Origin: Basidiobolus meristosporus CBS 931.73
Taxonomy: Eukaryota; Basidiobolomycota; Basidiobolomycetes; Basidiobolales; Basidiobolaceae
Assembly (NCBI GenBank): GCA_002104905.1
Contig: MCFE01000091.1
Location: 112,313 to 176,312, forward strand
Direction of reading: 5' to 3'
Length of the DNA: 64,000 nucleotides
The notes under the pieces: generated by a model
Told to the model about the DNA's origin: nothing
What the model saw: only the letters and a program-made list of their open reading frames with translations
The model's database searches: none
Translations under genes and position numbers: made by a program
Part shown: piece by piece, positions 24,684 to 35,948 of the stretch
Position numbering within the stretch: position 1 is the first letter of the stretch
Layout of the letters: each line of letters begins with the position of its first letter

Positions 24684-25039
24684 CTCATCAACCTGAATCT
24701 ACTGCCTATCTTATGCTATCAGAACAGAAATCTGATGGTAGTCTCATGGGTATCTGGGCCTAAGTCACTGTCCATCCTGGAAAGCTACCTGTATCCATTG
24801 CTAGATCAATTTTGTAGGCTTTCCAGTGGGATAAGACTAAATGGCCATCATGTCAAAGCAGATATTACTCTGTGCATTGGGAATTCCCAAGTCATCAGCA
24901 AGATAGCCAGCTTTTCTGGGCACAATGAGCAGTATTGCTGTTAAATGTGTGAGATCCAGGGGACATACTCCATAACTCATATATATTATTATTACCCCAA
25001 CACCAACACTAAGAATATCATCTTCCCGCAAAGAGGATG
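24684..25039. other. Unassigned stretch
   Basis: Short open frames on both strands, none with recognisable content. Probably the continuation of the neighbouring repeat X. Confidence 0.35.
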
Positions 25040-26620
25040 TACAGAAGGCAGCATGTAGTTGTAGCAGAGTTGGCAAGCTATAAGCCATTGGCCAGAATGT
25101 GAAATTAATCAGAAACTGGAGATATGTATGATAGAGGGTATCTGTTGAAGCAAAAGCTCTCTGCTAGGTGCAATGCATTTGCTTTTCAGCAATATCCATA
25201 TACTGAAGATCAAGTTGTATATGAGGCATTTCAAGCCTAATGAGCCCTTTAAGATACCAGAGAAATTTGAAAGCATTGGCAAGATATTGCAGGGTATCAG
25301 CTACCTTAAGTACTTCTTGTGGGCTCCAACTAACATTCATACGCATATGCAGCAATACTGGTGCAAGGAGTGGATGAACTGGATATGTATTTATTCAAGT
25401 GGCCTTCTGAAGTCATTTCTACCAAGAGTACATTGGAAGCATTGGGAGTCATATGTGGATATTGTAGGAATATTTATCCAGAAGTGGATCACCAATGTCA
25501 ACCAAATGCATCTCCAGCTATTGTGCAAGGAGTTTATGACATGATTTGAGTGGCTATACTACAAACATAAAGCTGAACATGTAGATCTCTGCCACTACTG
25601 TATCCATTGTCTACTCTGTCTTGCTTGGTGTGGGGAGATATGAAGACAAGTCAAGTTGCAGGTACTACCATATCCCTATCTCATCAAGAATATAACCTTC
25701 AAGTCCATCATGGATGTGATGAGTTACCACATGGAGGACAGCCAGGAAAAGCTGGAAAATATTGAGGATAGATGTGCAGAAGGAGACACTTATGCCTATG
25801 GCATTAAGAAGCTAAGCAGCCCCAATGTGCAGGTAATCAGTTAGATAGTGGACTTGTTCCATCATTCCAGCTGATCATAGTGCCCAATAGTGCCATAGCA
25901 TGCCGTATGGTGCCTGATCATGCCACAGAGTGCCAGATGGTGCCATACAGTGCCAATTTGAGATCAAAATTGACATGCATTTGACCCTAGAATATCAAAT
26001 TAATAACAAAATATACAGCACTTTCTGGCACTATGATCAATGGCACAATGGAACAAGTCTAATGTAAAGTTGGATTGGGTGCAACAAGCAGCTGATCTTT
26101 GTTAGGAAAACTCTGCCAGAGTATGCCAGGTTTCTCTTGGTCACAAGCCATTTTCTACACCATTCAACACAGAATTCATATAAACAGGAGCCAGAGCACA
26201 CCTATAATGGGGAGTAGACTCCAGCAGGGAGATGGAATACATTGGCTAAGTAACAAAAAACTCTTTGCAAATGCTATGGAAGTATTCATGACAAAAGTGG
26301 AGGCAATCAAGCATATGCTTGCAAGATGTATATGTTATCAGCAATACAGATATATGGCTACTTTGCAAGTATTGCACTGAAAAGGCATAAAGTTGAGGTG
26401 ATAGAAGTGTGTCAGTAGCAGCAAGTGTGTGCATATGTAGAGGTTAGTAAGCAGAAGGCCATGGTTTTTTTGGCTCATACTGTATGTTGAATATTCATGG
26501 TAGCAGTGGGCTAGCAAATAATGAGGGGTGATTCTATAGCTAGGTATAGGAATAGTGCAAGGGGAGGTAGCAAAAGGAAACACCATTTGGTAAATTGGTA
26601 CAGTGGCATTATATAGGACT
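25040..26620 (+). repeat. Repeat family X, copy A (decayed coding repeat, carries a MITE)
   Basis: Inverted homologue of 52440-54545. A 123-codon frame (25173-25544) and a 62-codon frame (25656-25844, LPYPYLIKNITFK...MSYHMEDSQEKLENIE) are conserved at protein level in copy B (LLYPNLIKNIPSK...MSWHMKDSQEELENTA). That indicates a formerly coding element. A Cys/His cluster (CHYCIHCLLC) lies near 25600. The MITE at 25848-26059 splits it. Transposase or captured gene; the family is not recognised. Confidence 0.6.
25848..26059. mobile_element. MITE copy 2 (about 212 bp, TA target)
   Basis: Same family as 5277-5489, ends TGGACTTGTTCCAT...ATGGAACAAGTC, flanked by TA at 25846-25847 and 26060-26061. 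The homologous repeat X copy B has no insertion at this point (about 52950-52970), providing an empty site. Confidence 0.8.
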
Positions 26621-28766
26621 AGCCATCGTCTGAAGTACTGTCACTACAATGCCAGCACTGGTCAACTAAGAGGCCATCAAAATACCATCAAGTATTTTGC
26701 CAAGTAAGGCAGTTGAGTGCTTTGGCCAGTTAGGTCAGCTGGTGAAAGTCTGAGTAGAAGCAAAGAAAGTATACACAAGCTAGAGAGAGAACAATGTGGC
26801 AAGAGGAGAAGTTCTTGCCAACTACCCTGTTGACACTGCACAGTTTGGATCCCACAATAGCCAAAAAGAAATTGCCGCAAGACAACAGCTGTTTCACTAG
26901 AGTTTAAGGTGCATTCAATTGAGCCAAGTTTCAGTGAGGTAAGAGACCTTGCAAACAAAGGCACTTCTTCTACTGTAACCTTTGTGTCCTCTATCAAAGA
27001 CATAGTGGGGATCCCAATGATGAGCATGGTAGTAGTGTCAGCAATTGAAAGGTTTATTACCAAGACTGTAGTAGAATTTTAGCTCAGTGATATCCATACC
27101 TAGAGGCTGCAGCATATCTCCAATGGTAGCTTGAATGAAAATGCACTTGATTATTGCATGGAGATATTGTAAAAACTGACAGATCACGTACATGACCCTT
27201 CACTGCAGCCTAAACACAAGGACCTGTGGTAACTAGTGAGTTATGTGTGTCATAAAGTCTCAGGGTTCCCACCAAGGATATGGATAAAGCATGTTCAGGC
27301 AGAGGGGCCTATTCAGTGGTGGATATTAATACAATCACTTGCTCTTTGTGGGGTAAGGCTTACTATTGACATTGAGTATAGGGCCTTCTTTAGGTCTGTA
27401 AGCTCCAGGATTGAATTATATATGATTATGTAACAGAAATAAATCTGTTCATATGCATGAATAACTGACACACCAGTAATGTTAGTTGGGAGGTGCATGT
27501 AGTAGTGATTATACCCAATCTACTGACATGTAGGAAGTGACTGAGTGTCTGAGATTGGGAAGTGAGTGGGGTGGCATAAAGCTAATGAAACACAACTAAG
27601 GGAGCATTAAGGTGGGAAATTTGACCAATTTTTTTGTGAACTCCAGGGTGCAGTTTTTTCATATATCTCCTACAAAGTATCCTAATGGCATCAATACCTC
27701 TTGAGCGTAGGATTTAGACTCTGGAATAGGCTTATGTTTAGATAAATATAGTTACTTCTTGTAAGGATAACTCTATCAAAACCTCAAATGTCTTATGTTG
27801 TACATAAAGTAAGGATCTCACCAGTGAGTAAAGCAACATAGTCTGGAAGTCAGAGGCTAATCACAATGCCTACACTGGAGCTTTGGAGCAGTAATACACT
27901 TCTCAAAGGGTTGCAGCACTTTTTCAAGAGCAGTTTTAGTGAAAACCCATCTGAGTAGTGCAAAGATCTGCTGCAAGGACTAGTACATGAGCAACCAGAC
28001 CTTGCACTGTAGGCTGAAGGCAAGGATGTATGGGAACTAGTGAATAAACAATAACATGGAACTGCAGGGTTTCTGCTAATGGCATGGATGCAGGATACTA
28101 AGGCACAAGCACTTATTGAATGGTAAATTTCACTGGAGTGACTTATCAAATGTGGAGCTGGGATCTACATTGAAACTAGGTATAGGTACTTCCACATGTC
28201 AGTACAATCCAAGATTAAGCTCTATCTGAAAGCTCAGCAATAACATACCAATCCATATGAATGAGAAGTAAGAGCACCAGTAGATTCAGTAAGTATGGTG
28301 TGTAAAAACACATGTAGGAGAAGATTGAGTGTCTGGGATGAGGATGTGAGAGAAAAGACAGGAACCAATCAAAAGCTACTTGGGTACCATTGAGGTGATG
28401 GACTTTGTCTAGGTTTTGTGAGATGTGAGGTGCCATTTTTTTTCAGTGGTCTTTACATGGTGCTCTGATACCACCAATACCTTTCAGTCATATGTTATAA
28501 ATTTTGTGGTGGCATGTTGACAAGATCATCTTGGTACTTTTCAAAGGTTAGAGTGGATATGTTCAGATCACTGGTGTCAGGGCACTTGTGTTTCTGCATA
28601 TAATATATTAAGATTGGCATCCAGATATGATGAAATGTTAGGCAACTAGTATAGAATTCAGATCTTTGATACCTAAGATAATATGGGTGGGTTTTCCTTT
28701 GCAGTCACCAAGAGAAGGGCTTTCATTTCCTTTACAGAGTCTTTGGTGTATTCATTGATTGCAATC
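26621..28766. repeat. Low-CpG repeat DNA with a diverged direct duplication
   Basis: No convincing gene. Segments about 27180-27720 and about 27990-28490 align as direct, strongly diverged copies. Shared blocks include GGAACTAGTGA-like, GAGTGTCTGRGAT and ATACCWMCAATACCTYT. A 128-codon minus-strand frame at 26677-27063 has no recognisable domain. Confidence 0.45.
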
Positions 28767-29285
28767 TGTTGCACATCAACATTTAAATCTTAGCCAATTC
28801 AGCTCCATTAAAATATCTAGTAACCTCACTGATTTTCCCTAACCCAAACATGACTAGTCCCAGTTATAGTTTATTTTATCATTTCTCAGAATCCATTTCA
28901 ATTAATCCAATCTCTTGGTGCTTACTAACTCAACTTGATCAGAAAAGTATAAATAAAGCTGACTGAACCTTTTGGTTTAGTGTGTGTCTCAACAAAATTA
29001 AGATTGTGCCTCAGCAAAATTAAGAATTCACAATTTCATTCTAGTTTCTACTCATGCCTAGCATATCTAGCACTCCTATGAACACTAAGCCTAGCCTGCA
29101 TAGCAAATCAACTCTGTTGCCTTTATAGCCAAACCCAGCTATATACAAGACCAATATTAGACCAGAATCTCTCTGCTAATATTTCCACCACTCTCTGACA
29201 ATTGCTAGATTCTGCTCTTGGTCGTCTCTTATGTTCAGTTAAACCATTCAAGAGTTTTGTAGCACTTTTCTCTTGGGATACAATA
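28767..29285 (+). repeat. Gypsy-2 LTR, opposite orientation, internally deleted
   Basis: Starts TGTTGCACATCAAC and ends GGGATACAATA, 519 bp versus about 690 for its relatives. The missing part is the block that is nearly identical in the other two copies. No target duplication is evident. Confidence 0.75.
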
Positions 29286-29520
29286 TGGTTTCAGAAGGGT
29301 ATCTAGCCATTTTCATCAGCAATATGTACTCCCATTGATTTCACCTTATCTACTAGCATGGTAATTCTTTTGGTTAGGCTTCTCATTTCTTCTCCAGAGA
29401 GCATCTTTGTAGCCAAGAATTCTCATCCTATGTACATTCCTTGAGCAGCTGAGCATGGCTGACAGGTGTCTTCTAGTGCCTCAGAAATGTAAAGGTGATA
29501 TTTATAGCTTTACAAGGTCT
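29286..29520 (-). pseudogene. Copia-B gag fragment
   Basis: On the minus strand it reads ALEDTCQPCSAAQGMYIG-like residues and the following Gag helix (LTKRITMLVDKVKSMG), matching 14190-14345 of the complete element. Confidence 0.75.
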
Positions 29521-29539
29521 TGGCAAAGCAGTCATTTAC

Positions 29540-29720
29540 AACAGGCTTGAGAAGTTCCTAGGAGCATGTGCAGAAAGTTTAGGCAACCTTTGGATTTTCT
29601 CATGTTCCGAATACCAGGAATTTGGGTGAAATATTTGATGTAAATCCCAACAAGGAATTTGGGTGAGATACTCTATGATTTGTAGACCACAATTCGAGTG
29701 ACCAAGTGAATGGGAAATCC
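29540..29720 (-). repeat. Copia-B-related LTR fragment
   Basis: The reverse complement follows the LTR blocks CCAAATTCCTTG, GGGATTTAC, TATTT, GGTA..CAGAACATG and GCACATG. It still holds several CpG sites that the other copies lack, and lies exactly at the border of the CpG-rich gene island. Confidence 0.65.
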
Positions 29721-30150
29721 GGGTGTAATTGCGAGATTTCCCACCAAGATTAGCCCAATTCACCAATGCCAATATTCCAGTGACACTCTCGACAGCTCCG
29801 AAACGTGCGCTTAGCTGCTCATTGGTTTGATACCCTTCAGTCCAAGAGCGCCCAGAATTTCTCTTGGACACCACACCCGTCAGCAGAAACCCTGGTGCCA
29901 TAGATCACCAGACTACAATCGAGCCGTTTTGAGATGCTTGCAGTGGAATTTTTTTCCAACGGTGGGTAGGTGGTGTATTACCTCCCACGCTAGATTCTAG
30001 ACAGCAGTAATCGATGCCCGTTGAATTGAGCAGATGTTAAGGAAAACTTGGTTTGCTGAACTTACGGCCTTACTGAGGGATTGCTTGTGAGCATTAGGGC
30101 ATAGGCGTGATACTGTGAAGGGTAATCACGTTCCACCTGGTCAGCTGGTT
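29721..30150 (-). other. Possible 5' end of a truncated gene; otherwise unassigned
   Basis: A minus-strand frame from ATG 29901 (MAPGFLLTGVVSKRNSGRSW) stays open for about 60 codons in CpG-rich DNA and then runs into the LTR fragment. It could be the start of a gene cut by the retroelement, but no domain is recognisable. Confidence 0.25.
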
Positions 30151-30566
30151 TTAGGAATCAAGGGGGGGGAGATGGAAGACAGGGGCGCGTACCCTCCAGG
30201 TTTACTTGACGTGCACCACACCTTTTGGTAGACGACACCGACTTTGGCCTCCGATGACACATCCCGGAATGCCAGATCCGGTCTACCCACCACCATTCAA
30301 TGCTACTCGGTGGGTCGAGCCATCCGTGGATCTCGGGCAACACCAGATCTGGCAAGGGGCCAACTCTATCGGCGGGTACCGTCGCGATGGGGAGGGATTT
30401 TAGGTTTGGACGATCCCAGGCCATCCCAATCCGGACCCGACCGACCCGATCCAAGGATGATGTCAATGGAAGAAGCCACCCCACTCCGAATCCCCCTTGG
30501 AGGTGGATTCCCAGACCCCGACTGGTGGCGGAGGATAGGCGAGGGTGAGGGGAGGGGAGGGGTTCA

Positions 30567-30575
30567 CTATAAAAC
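30567..30575 (+). promoter_or_regulatory. TATA box of the four-TM gene at 30662
   Basis: CTATAAAAC, 87 bp before the start codon, within a GC-rich purine-strand stretch (GGGGAGGGGAGGGG). Confidence 0.55.
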
Positions 30576-30661
30576 CGCCCGGCTCCACGGGACGTCCCCC
30601 AGAAAATTTCGGTGGTGGTCTTCGCGCGAAACCAAGTGGAGTTCGTAAACGTTTGCGCTTC

Positions 30662-31365
30662 ATGTCAAGGGAACCGAGTGAGCATCCACGGATCAGGCCG
30701 GGACTTCGTACGGGGTGCCTGGTGGTGAGCTACTTCCAACTGGTAAGGGATCCGAAGCGGTGGTCGCTGTTGGTAGACCGCGGGACTCACCGGGAAGGTT
30801 TTTCTTTTCATCGGGAATAGATACTCGCCGTGGTGGCGGCCCTGTTGACCGTCATCCTGCTGGTGCTGCTGAGGTCCAGCAAGGAGACCTACCTCTTTGG
30901 TTACAAGATCCAGAGCATCCAGGTCATCTCCTACCTTCTGTTCGGTATCGAAACCCTCAACGTCATCGCGGGTTTCCTGGGCGTCTGGGGTACGCACAAG
31001 GTAAGTGACAGCGAGGTGAGGTGAGGTAAGGTGGGGGTGGGGTGGTGGGACTCTCCACTAACGATTACGTACAGCGACAATCCAGAACACTGTTCGGGTA
31101 CCTCGTGATGAACGGGGTGTGCGTGGTGATATGGCTAAGCGGGTTGGCCATCGCCATTCAAACCCAGAACCCGCCCTGGGGGATCCTGTTCGGCGTGATG
31201 GTAAGCGAAACGAATGTTCCCGATGGAAGCTCGGGAAGCCCTGTACTCACCCGGAAGATGTTCTAGATGGTGGTGCAGCTCCTTCTCTACTGCCCGGTGC
31301 ACTGGTATCGGCAGGAAATCCGGCGCGCGTCAAGCCAGGTCCGCGAATTCCCCCTGAAGAAGTGA
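30662..31365 (+). CDS. Small four-TM membrane protein
   Basis: Four exons: 30662-30742, 30821-31000, 31075-31200 and 31267-31365, giving 161 residues. All introns are GT..AG (78, 74 and 66 nt), and intron 2 has a CTAAC branch site 19 nt before its end. The protein begins MSREPSEHPRIRPG. It has four hydrophobic segments: about residues 20-47 (ILAVVAALLTVILLVLL), 57-80, 92-115 and 120-140. The tail RQEIRRASSQVREFPLKK is basic. Layout matches the gene at 39341-40004 (four exons with similar domain breaks, same topology), so the two are probably distant paralogues. The function is unknown; small tetraspan families such as LAPTM4 have similar layout, but that is topology only. Confidence 0.75.
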
Positions 31366-31634
31366 ACCCTCCTCCTCTTGGATGTTTTCTCGCCCTTCGC
31401 TTAATGTGTCTTAGATTGATCACGCGCAACATCCATTAGACCTTAGCGGGCAAGTGATTTCAACCGATCCAGCCCCTAACAGACTCGTGGTATCCAAATT
31501 AGTTCGAGGGGGGGGGGTGACCCGTGGAGTGTAGGTGTCAACGCTGGTCGCGATGGAAATAAAGCACACACTCAGACTGGGGGATTTTATTTACAATATA
31601 TTCAACAGGGTGGGGCGGTGGCAGCATCGGTCGA

Positions 31635-32723
31635 CTATCCGGAGGCGGATACGGACAGGTCTTGATGCGCGGACTCCTCGAAGGAATTCAAGATCCGTCT
31701 CATCGACTCGGCGGTGGAATTCAATCGAGCCTGCTCGTCGCGATTCAGGGGAATATCCGCGATCCACTCGACCCCGTTCGCCCCGATGGCCGCGGGCAAA
31801 CTGAGGTACAGCCCGTGGCGTTCACTCCAGCAACTTACCGGCTGGATACGCCCGACATCGTTGACGATCGATTCGCACAGGGAGCTGACGCAGGCTCCGA
31901 TCCCGTAGTAGGTGGATCCTTTGAGGTTGATGATGTTGTAGGCCTTGCGTGCGGCCTGACGCTCGATCTTCTTCAGGTCCAGCCTCTGGACCTGGGGGAA
32001 CGAGAGCAACGGCATATTCCCCACGTTTGCACATGACCAGGCGACGAACTGGGCGTCCCCGTGCTCCCCCAGCACGTAACTGTGAATGGCGGTCGGGTTG
32101 AAGCCAAGGTGGTTGGCCAGGATGTTTCGTAGACGGAGGGAATCCAGGAAAGTCCCGCTGCCGAAGACCTGATTGTGAGGCAGGTTGGTCAATTTCTGCG
32201 CGAAGTAGGTCAGAAGGTCGACGGGGTTGGCGACGACCAGGATCTTGGCGTCGGGACGGATGGGGGACATGGATTGAATGACGTCCTTCATGATGTGGTA
32301 GTTCTGCTCGATCAGCTGGAGCCGGGTCTCCCCTGGTTTCTGGTTGACTCCGGCGGTGATGACGATGATGTCCGCCTGGCCGCATTCCTTGTGGGTGGCA
32401 GTTCTGACCTTGGTTGTGGTGAGAAACTGGCAGTCGATCATATCCATCACCTGTCCGTGGGCAAACCCTGGCTGAGCATCGCAGAGCATGACAGTGGGGG
32501 CGACATTCCGGAGCATTAGAGCGTAAGCGGAGGAGGCACCAACCACGCCGCTCCCCACGATGGAGATCTTCTTGGTGGTGCCTTGATGCGAACTCTCAAT
32601 GATCCGGTTGCTCCTGACCGCCGATGGGGAGGAAAGCCATCTCAAACCCCCAATCCCGGCGAGACGAGAGAGCAAGGGCGAGCGGGTGTAAAAAAGACTC
32701 GTACGGGGCTTCAATAGGTTCAT
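31635..32723 (-). CDS. L-lactate dehydrogenase, probably mitochondrial
   Basis: Single exon, 362 residues from ATG 32723; an in-frame ATG at 32780 is less likely because a TATAAATAT box (32752-32760) lies between them. NAD-linked reduction of pyruvate to L-lactate. Motifs: nucleotide-binding GSGVVG (57-62), NQKPGETR with the LDH-type Gln rather than the malate-dehydrogenase Arg (127-134), LDSLRLR giving the catalytic Asp and substrate Arg (194 and 197), and GEHGD with the catalytic His (221). The NQKPGETR form is typical of bacterial LDHs rather than animal ones. The N-terminus (MNLLKPRTSLFYTRSPLLSR) is Arg/Ser-rich without acids and looks like a mitochondrial presequence. LDH is confident; the start and the location are inferred. 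Confidence 0.93.
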   Translation of the reverse strand: MNLLKPRTSLFYTRSPLLSRLAGIGGLRWLSSPSAVRSNRIIESSHQGTTKKISIVGSGVVGASSAYALMLRNVAPTVMLCDAQPGFAHGQVMDMIDCQFLTTTKVRTATHKECGQADIIVITAGVNQKPGETRLQLIEQNYHIMKDVIQSMSPIRPDAKILVVANPVDLLTYFAQKLTNLPHNQVFGSGTFLDSLRLRNILANHLGFNPTAIHSYVLGEHGDAQFVAWSCANVGNMPLLSFPQVQRLDLKKIERQAARKAYNIINLKGSTYYGIGACVSSLCESIVNDVGRIQPVSCWSERHGLYLSLPAAIGANGVEWIADIPLNRDEQARLNSTAESMRRILNSFEESAHQDLSVSASG

Positions 32724-32751
32724 GTTTACCTTCCACCGAGGCAACCCTCGG

Positions 32752-32760
32752 ATATTTATA
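32752..32760 (-). promoter_or_regulatory. TATA box of the lactate dehydrogenase gene
   Basis: TATAAATAT on the minus strand, about 30 bp before ATG 32723. This implies a very short leader and favours the inner start. Confidence 0.5.
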
Positions 32761-33419
32761 AAGAATCGGTCATTCAGCATTCTGTTGATAGGCCTTGTCT
32801 ATATGGGGATGTTGGAAATTTCGAAATTTCACGGTTCCATAGCCTCGAAGATTCGTGCTGGTGGGGAGTTCAGGTCAATCGATCCGCTCTGCAGTGGATG
32901 GGCGGATGGGCGGATGGGCGATAGAGGCAGATTAGCCGCTTGATTGTATTACGGAATCGTCTCAGGCCTTGGTATCTAGATGGAGGGGGATTCCGACTGT
33001 GTTGCTCACCGTTTCTCAATGTATTCCAGATAGCAACTCGAAGATACGGCAATCTCCGCAGGATCCATTCTAGCACATGATATTGAATCCACTAGCCCCA
33101 TTCCCCCTCCCGTTCCCACGGCCATTATATGTGAAGGCGAGCATCCGTCAAGCCAATGTCTCACGGCGCCTTCCATTAAGGTTTGTTGACCTTGTATGGC
33201 TTAGCTTGAGGGCCGATTCCAATTTAATCGGGGATTTATGTGGCAAGGAATAGCCCGAAGAACAAACTAGGAAATCACCTAGATGCTGGGTTGGTGGAGG
33301 CGTAACGTCATTCGCCTAAGCCTTCACTGCCTGATCATTAGCGAACAAATACGGAGAATGGATGAAAGGTGGATTTTATTCGGAATCCGTGTTTCTAATG
33401 TTGAACAGAGGGGAATGAC
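32761..33419. other. Intergenic, between the divergent-facing LDH start and the transporter 3' end
   Basis: No gene seen. A short GGATGGGC direct repeat (about 32897-32922) is the only pattern. Confidence 0.5.
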
Positions 33420-35559
33420 TTAGGCACCAGAGGGTTTCAACTTCAATGATAAATAGGCAGCCACGAACGAGCAAACCCCACCAACCCTAAGGACCCACCC
33501 GACAGAGTCTGTGGAGGACTCCTTCAAAAGAGTGAAAATGAACGTGCTAACCAGGATGATGACGAATTGCGGGAACACCACATACATGTTGTGGATTCCC
33601 AACACAATTCCAGAATCCAGCACTGGCTCCTGAGGCTCGGAATTGACCGTGGCCATGTTGCTTGACATGGTTATCACCGATGTGTTGTTTTCACTCGAGT
33701 AGAGAGTAGAAGTGGAGCTTTCTGGAACCGCCGGTAGACATTTTGTGTTCGCTGCCGATCCTGGGGTGGAATGGGAATGGGAATGGGAATTGGAAGAAAC
33801 AAACTCTCCAACTAGCGCGAATGGGATCCACAGGGCAATTCCCCATGATATACCGCAGAGCATGACGATGACGGACGCCTCCGTTGCAGACCCAACCCAG
33901 TAGGTCACCAACATGACAGTTCCAAAGAACACGAGCGAGAAGGTGTAGATGTTATGGATGTCGAAGAGATGGATGCACGCGTTCGAGCTCCACTTCTGGA
34001 TCTTCGTACAGGCAGAATCCTCACTTGCACACGGCTGCACCTCCTTCCCTTCCGATAAGTATTCTGTGAGCATTGGGAGAACCAATGTGGTCACCAACGA
34101 AACGATCGATTGAATGAATAACGCGAACGACCCGGCGCGAATGGCATCCTCAACTATGTCCGGATCTGTGGAACGGCTGTTTCGGATGTACACCTCGGTG
34201 ATCCAGGTGGTGCTACGAATAAAAAACCGATTAAAACATGAGCCGTACTCCAAGAGTGGATCCAGGCTCTCACCTATAAAAGAGAAACGGGAACCATCCC
34301 ATCCACGCGAAAAACTGCACGTTGCATATCTTCTGCACGGGGCTTGGAAGGTAGCGGAATCCGTACCAGATCTCTTGGAGGGTCGAAGTGATGGAGATTT
34401 TGCTGGTCGATGTCAGGGAGTTGGATGAGTGAAATGGTATCGAATAGACATGGAGCCAAGACTTACCGGGCTGGTCCAGGTGTATTCTCTTGGTGGGGCA
34501 CCACCTCGGTCACCGACAAACAGGTTATCCCTAAACTGAACACAAACACCATCCCGGCAATGGCGCACAAAATCTGCATCTGGGTCTTGCCTAACATTGG
34601 GAACACCTCGACCAGGTCGATGAATCCCATGAAGTAGCCAACCACACTCCCAATATTCAGCATCCTTCCGGCGTATGCATTTGCCACCTCTTGTTGATCG
34701 TGGGGAGCCCTGTCCAGGATCAATGCTCGACAGCATGCCTGCACAGCATTGATTGAAAAGTCCAAAATATAAAACGCCACCACCGCGATGAGGATCGCCA
34801 CGTTACGCTAGTGATGTCATTGGAAGCATGGTTCAGTCGAACGAGTCCATGAGAGAGAAGGTTGAGGTCAAGTGGGACGCTTTTTACCTTCACAGAGTCG
34901 TTGTCGGTCGAGTTGACTGCGAACAAATGAGCCAGCTCCTTGGCATAAGCTATGGCGGCCACTGACGACAAGACTAAAACACCGCCCCCAACAATATATG
35001 GTCTTCTTCTGCCATAGCGACATTGTGTGTCATCACTGATGGCCCCAATCACCGGTTGAATCAGCAAGCCTAGCGAGGAACTAACTTGTGAGCGATTTGG
35101 TCGTCCAAAGTCCACCACCCTTCCCCACCCTACCTGATAAAGGCCCAGCAAGCCAGACCAGAGACATCAGCGGTTTCGACAAGCCGAGCAGTAGAAGGTA
35201 AGGCGTGCCGTAGCTAAATTAGGCCCAGGGTCTACACGTTACTATCAGAAACTGTTTGGTTCTGGTCAAGACATACGTACGCTAGTTCCACCGTCCCTAA
35301 ATGTGCAGAAAGCAAACCAACAAAGTTAGAACTTGGGGGCATTTCGCAAACACTGAGGTTGAACTGGGAAGCAAAACTAACAGGTGAATTGCACGCCGGC
35401 CAAACATATGGATAGTTTGATGAGGTCGAGGACGCTTAGGGTGGGAGTGGTTGAGTTGGGAAGTACGGTGGTATGAACCCGAGGAAAACTCTTGTAGCCT
35501 GCTTCGGTGAGCGTTCTATGGATCAGAGGGGTTCTACTGGTGTCCTCTTCACTGGCCAT
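33420..35559 (-). CDS. Sucrose/disaccharide:H+ symporter-like MFS transporter (GPH family)
   Basis: Seven exons on the minus strand: 35559-35382, 35296-35281, 35213-35134, 35069-34888, 34807-34467, 34402-34274 and 34212-33420. These give 572 residues with every junction in frame. Exon 2 is only 16 nt and restores QFTWTVELAYGTPYLL, the conserved first-helix region of plant SUT, animal SLC45 and fission-yeast Sut1 proteins. Other hallmarks are AGPLSG followed by LLIQPVIGAISD, the loop CRYGRRRPYI (RxGRRR), and NVQFFAWMGWFPFLFY before TTWITEVY. Twelve membrane helices are expected. A variable loop has a His-Ser repeat (SHSHSHSH, from GGAATG repeats at 33768-33795) and Ser/Thr/Asn-rich sequence. 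It probably takes up disaccharide with protons at the plasma membrane; the substrate is not deducible. Confidence 0.9.
35281..35296 (-). other. 16-nt microexon of the GPH transporter
   Basis: GGACGGTGGAACTAGC with AG before it and GTACGTA after it on the minus strand. Required to encode the conserved W-T-V-E-L-A segment. Confidence 0.75.
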
Positions 35560-35930
35560 GACTGTCTGCTCACTGTGTACACAGTTGTACTTTGGTTATA
35601 TGCTTCTGGGCAAAAGATAGGGATTATGGGGATTATTGGATATTATTTGTACTGTGGGTTGCTTCGGTTTGGGTGAGATTAGCAACAACGGCTCATCAGT
35701 GATGCCAAATAAAGGAAGCAGTCCTACACAACCATCCCTATGTCACGCGGAGACGAGCTTGCACGGTGACGTCAAACCACCTGGATTCACGTCATGTGAA
35801 CATGAGGATTAACATCAAGGTGACCGTAGCCGCAACCGCAACCGCCACCAAAACTACATTCCTAATCTCCTCAAACCCTACCTATTACCGTGCTACATCC
35901 AGATTACCATGGGACTCACCCCCAACGGCA

Positions 35931-35948
35931 CCCTAACCCTAACCCTAA
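35931..35948. promoter_or_regulatory. Telobox cluster in the RPL37 promoter
   Basis: CCCTAACCCTAACCCTAA, three telomere-type hexamers about 155 bp upstream of the RPL37 start. Further CCCTA motifs lie nearby (35876, 36001). Telobox (TTAGGGTT/AAACCCTAA) sites control ribosomal-protein genes in plants and, through Tbf1-type factors, in several fungi. Confidence 0.65.

Noticed and set aside
25173-25844. KDZ or other named transposase in repeat X
   Set aside because: Short Cys cluster and conserved motifs do not match any signature I can name with confidence.
29536-29901. Complete 121-codon gene on the minus strand
   Set aside because: Its second half is retrotransposon LTR sequence; at most the first 60 codons could be genic.
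30158-30648. Overlapping 108- and 134-codon frames on both strands
   Set aside because: GC-rich promoter sequence upstream of a TATA box and the real gene; no domain or codon pattern.
31822-32519. Long antisense and plus-strand frames inside the LDH gene
   Set aside because: Shadows of the conserved LDH reading frame.
31635-32723. Bacterial contamination because of the LDH type
   Set aside because: Neighbouring genes on both sides have spliceosomal introns and a eukaryotic ribosomal protein; the gene has a TATA box and a presequence.
34274-34402. Frameshift at the end of transporter exon 6
   Set aside because: A recount of the T-run (four T, not five) shows the exon ends FPFLFY in frame with the next exon.
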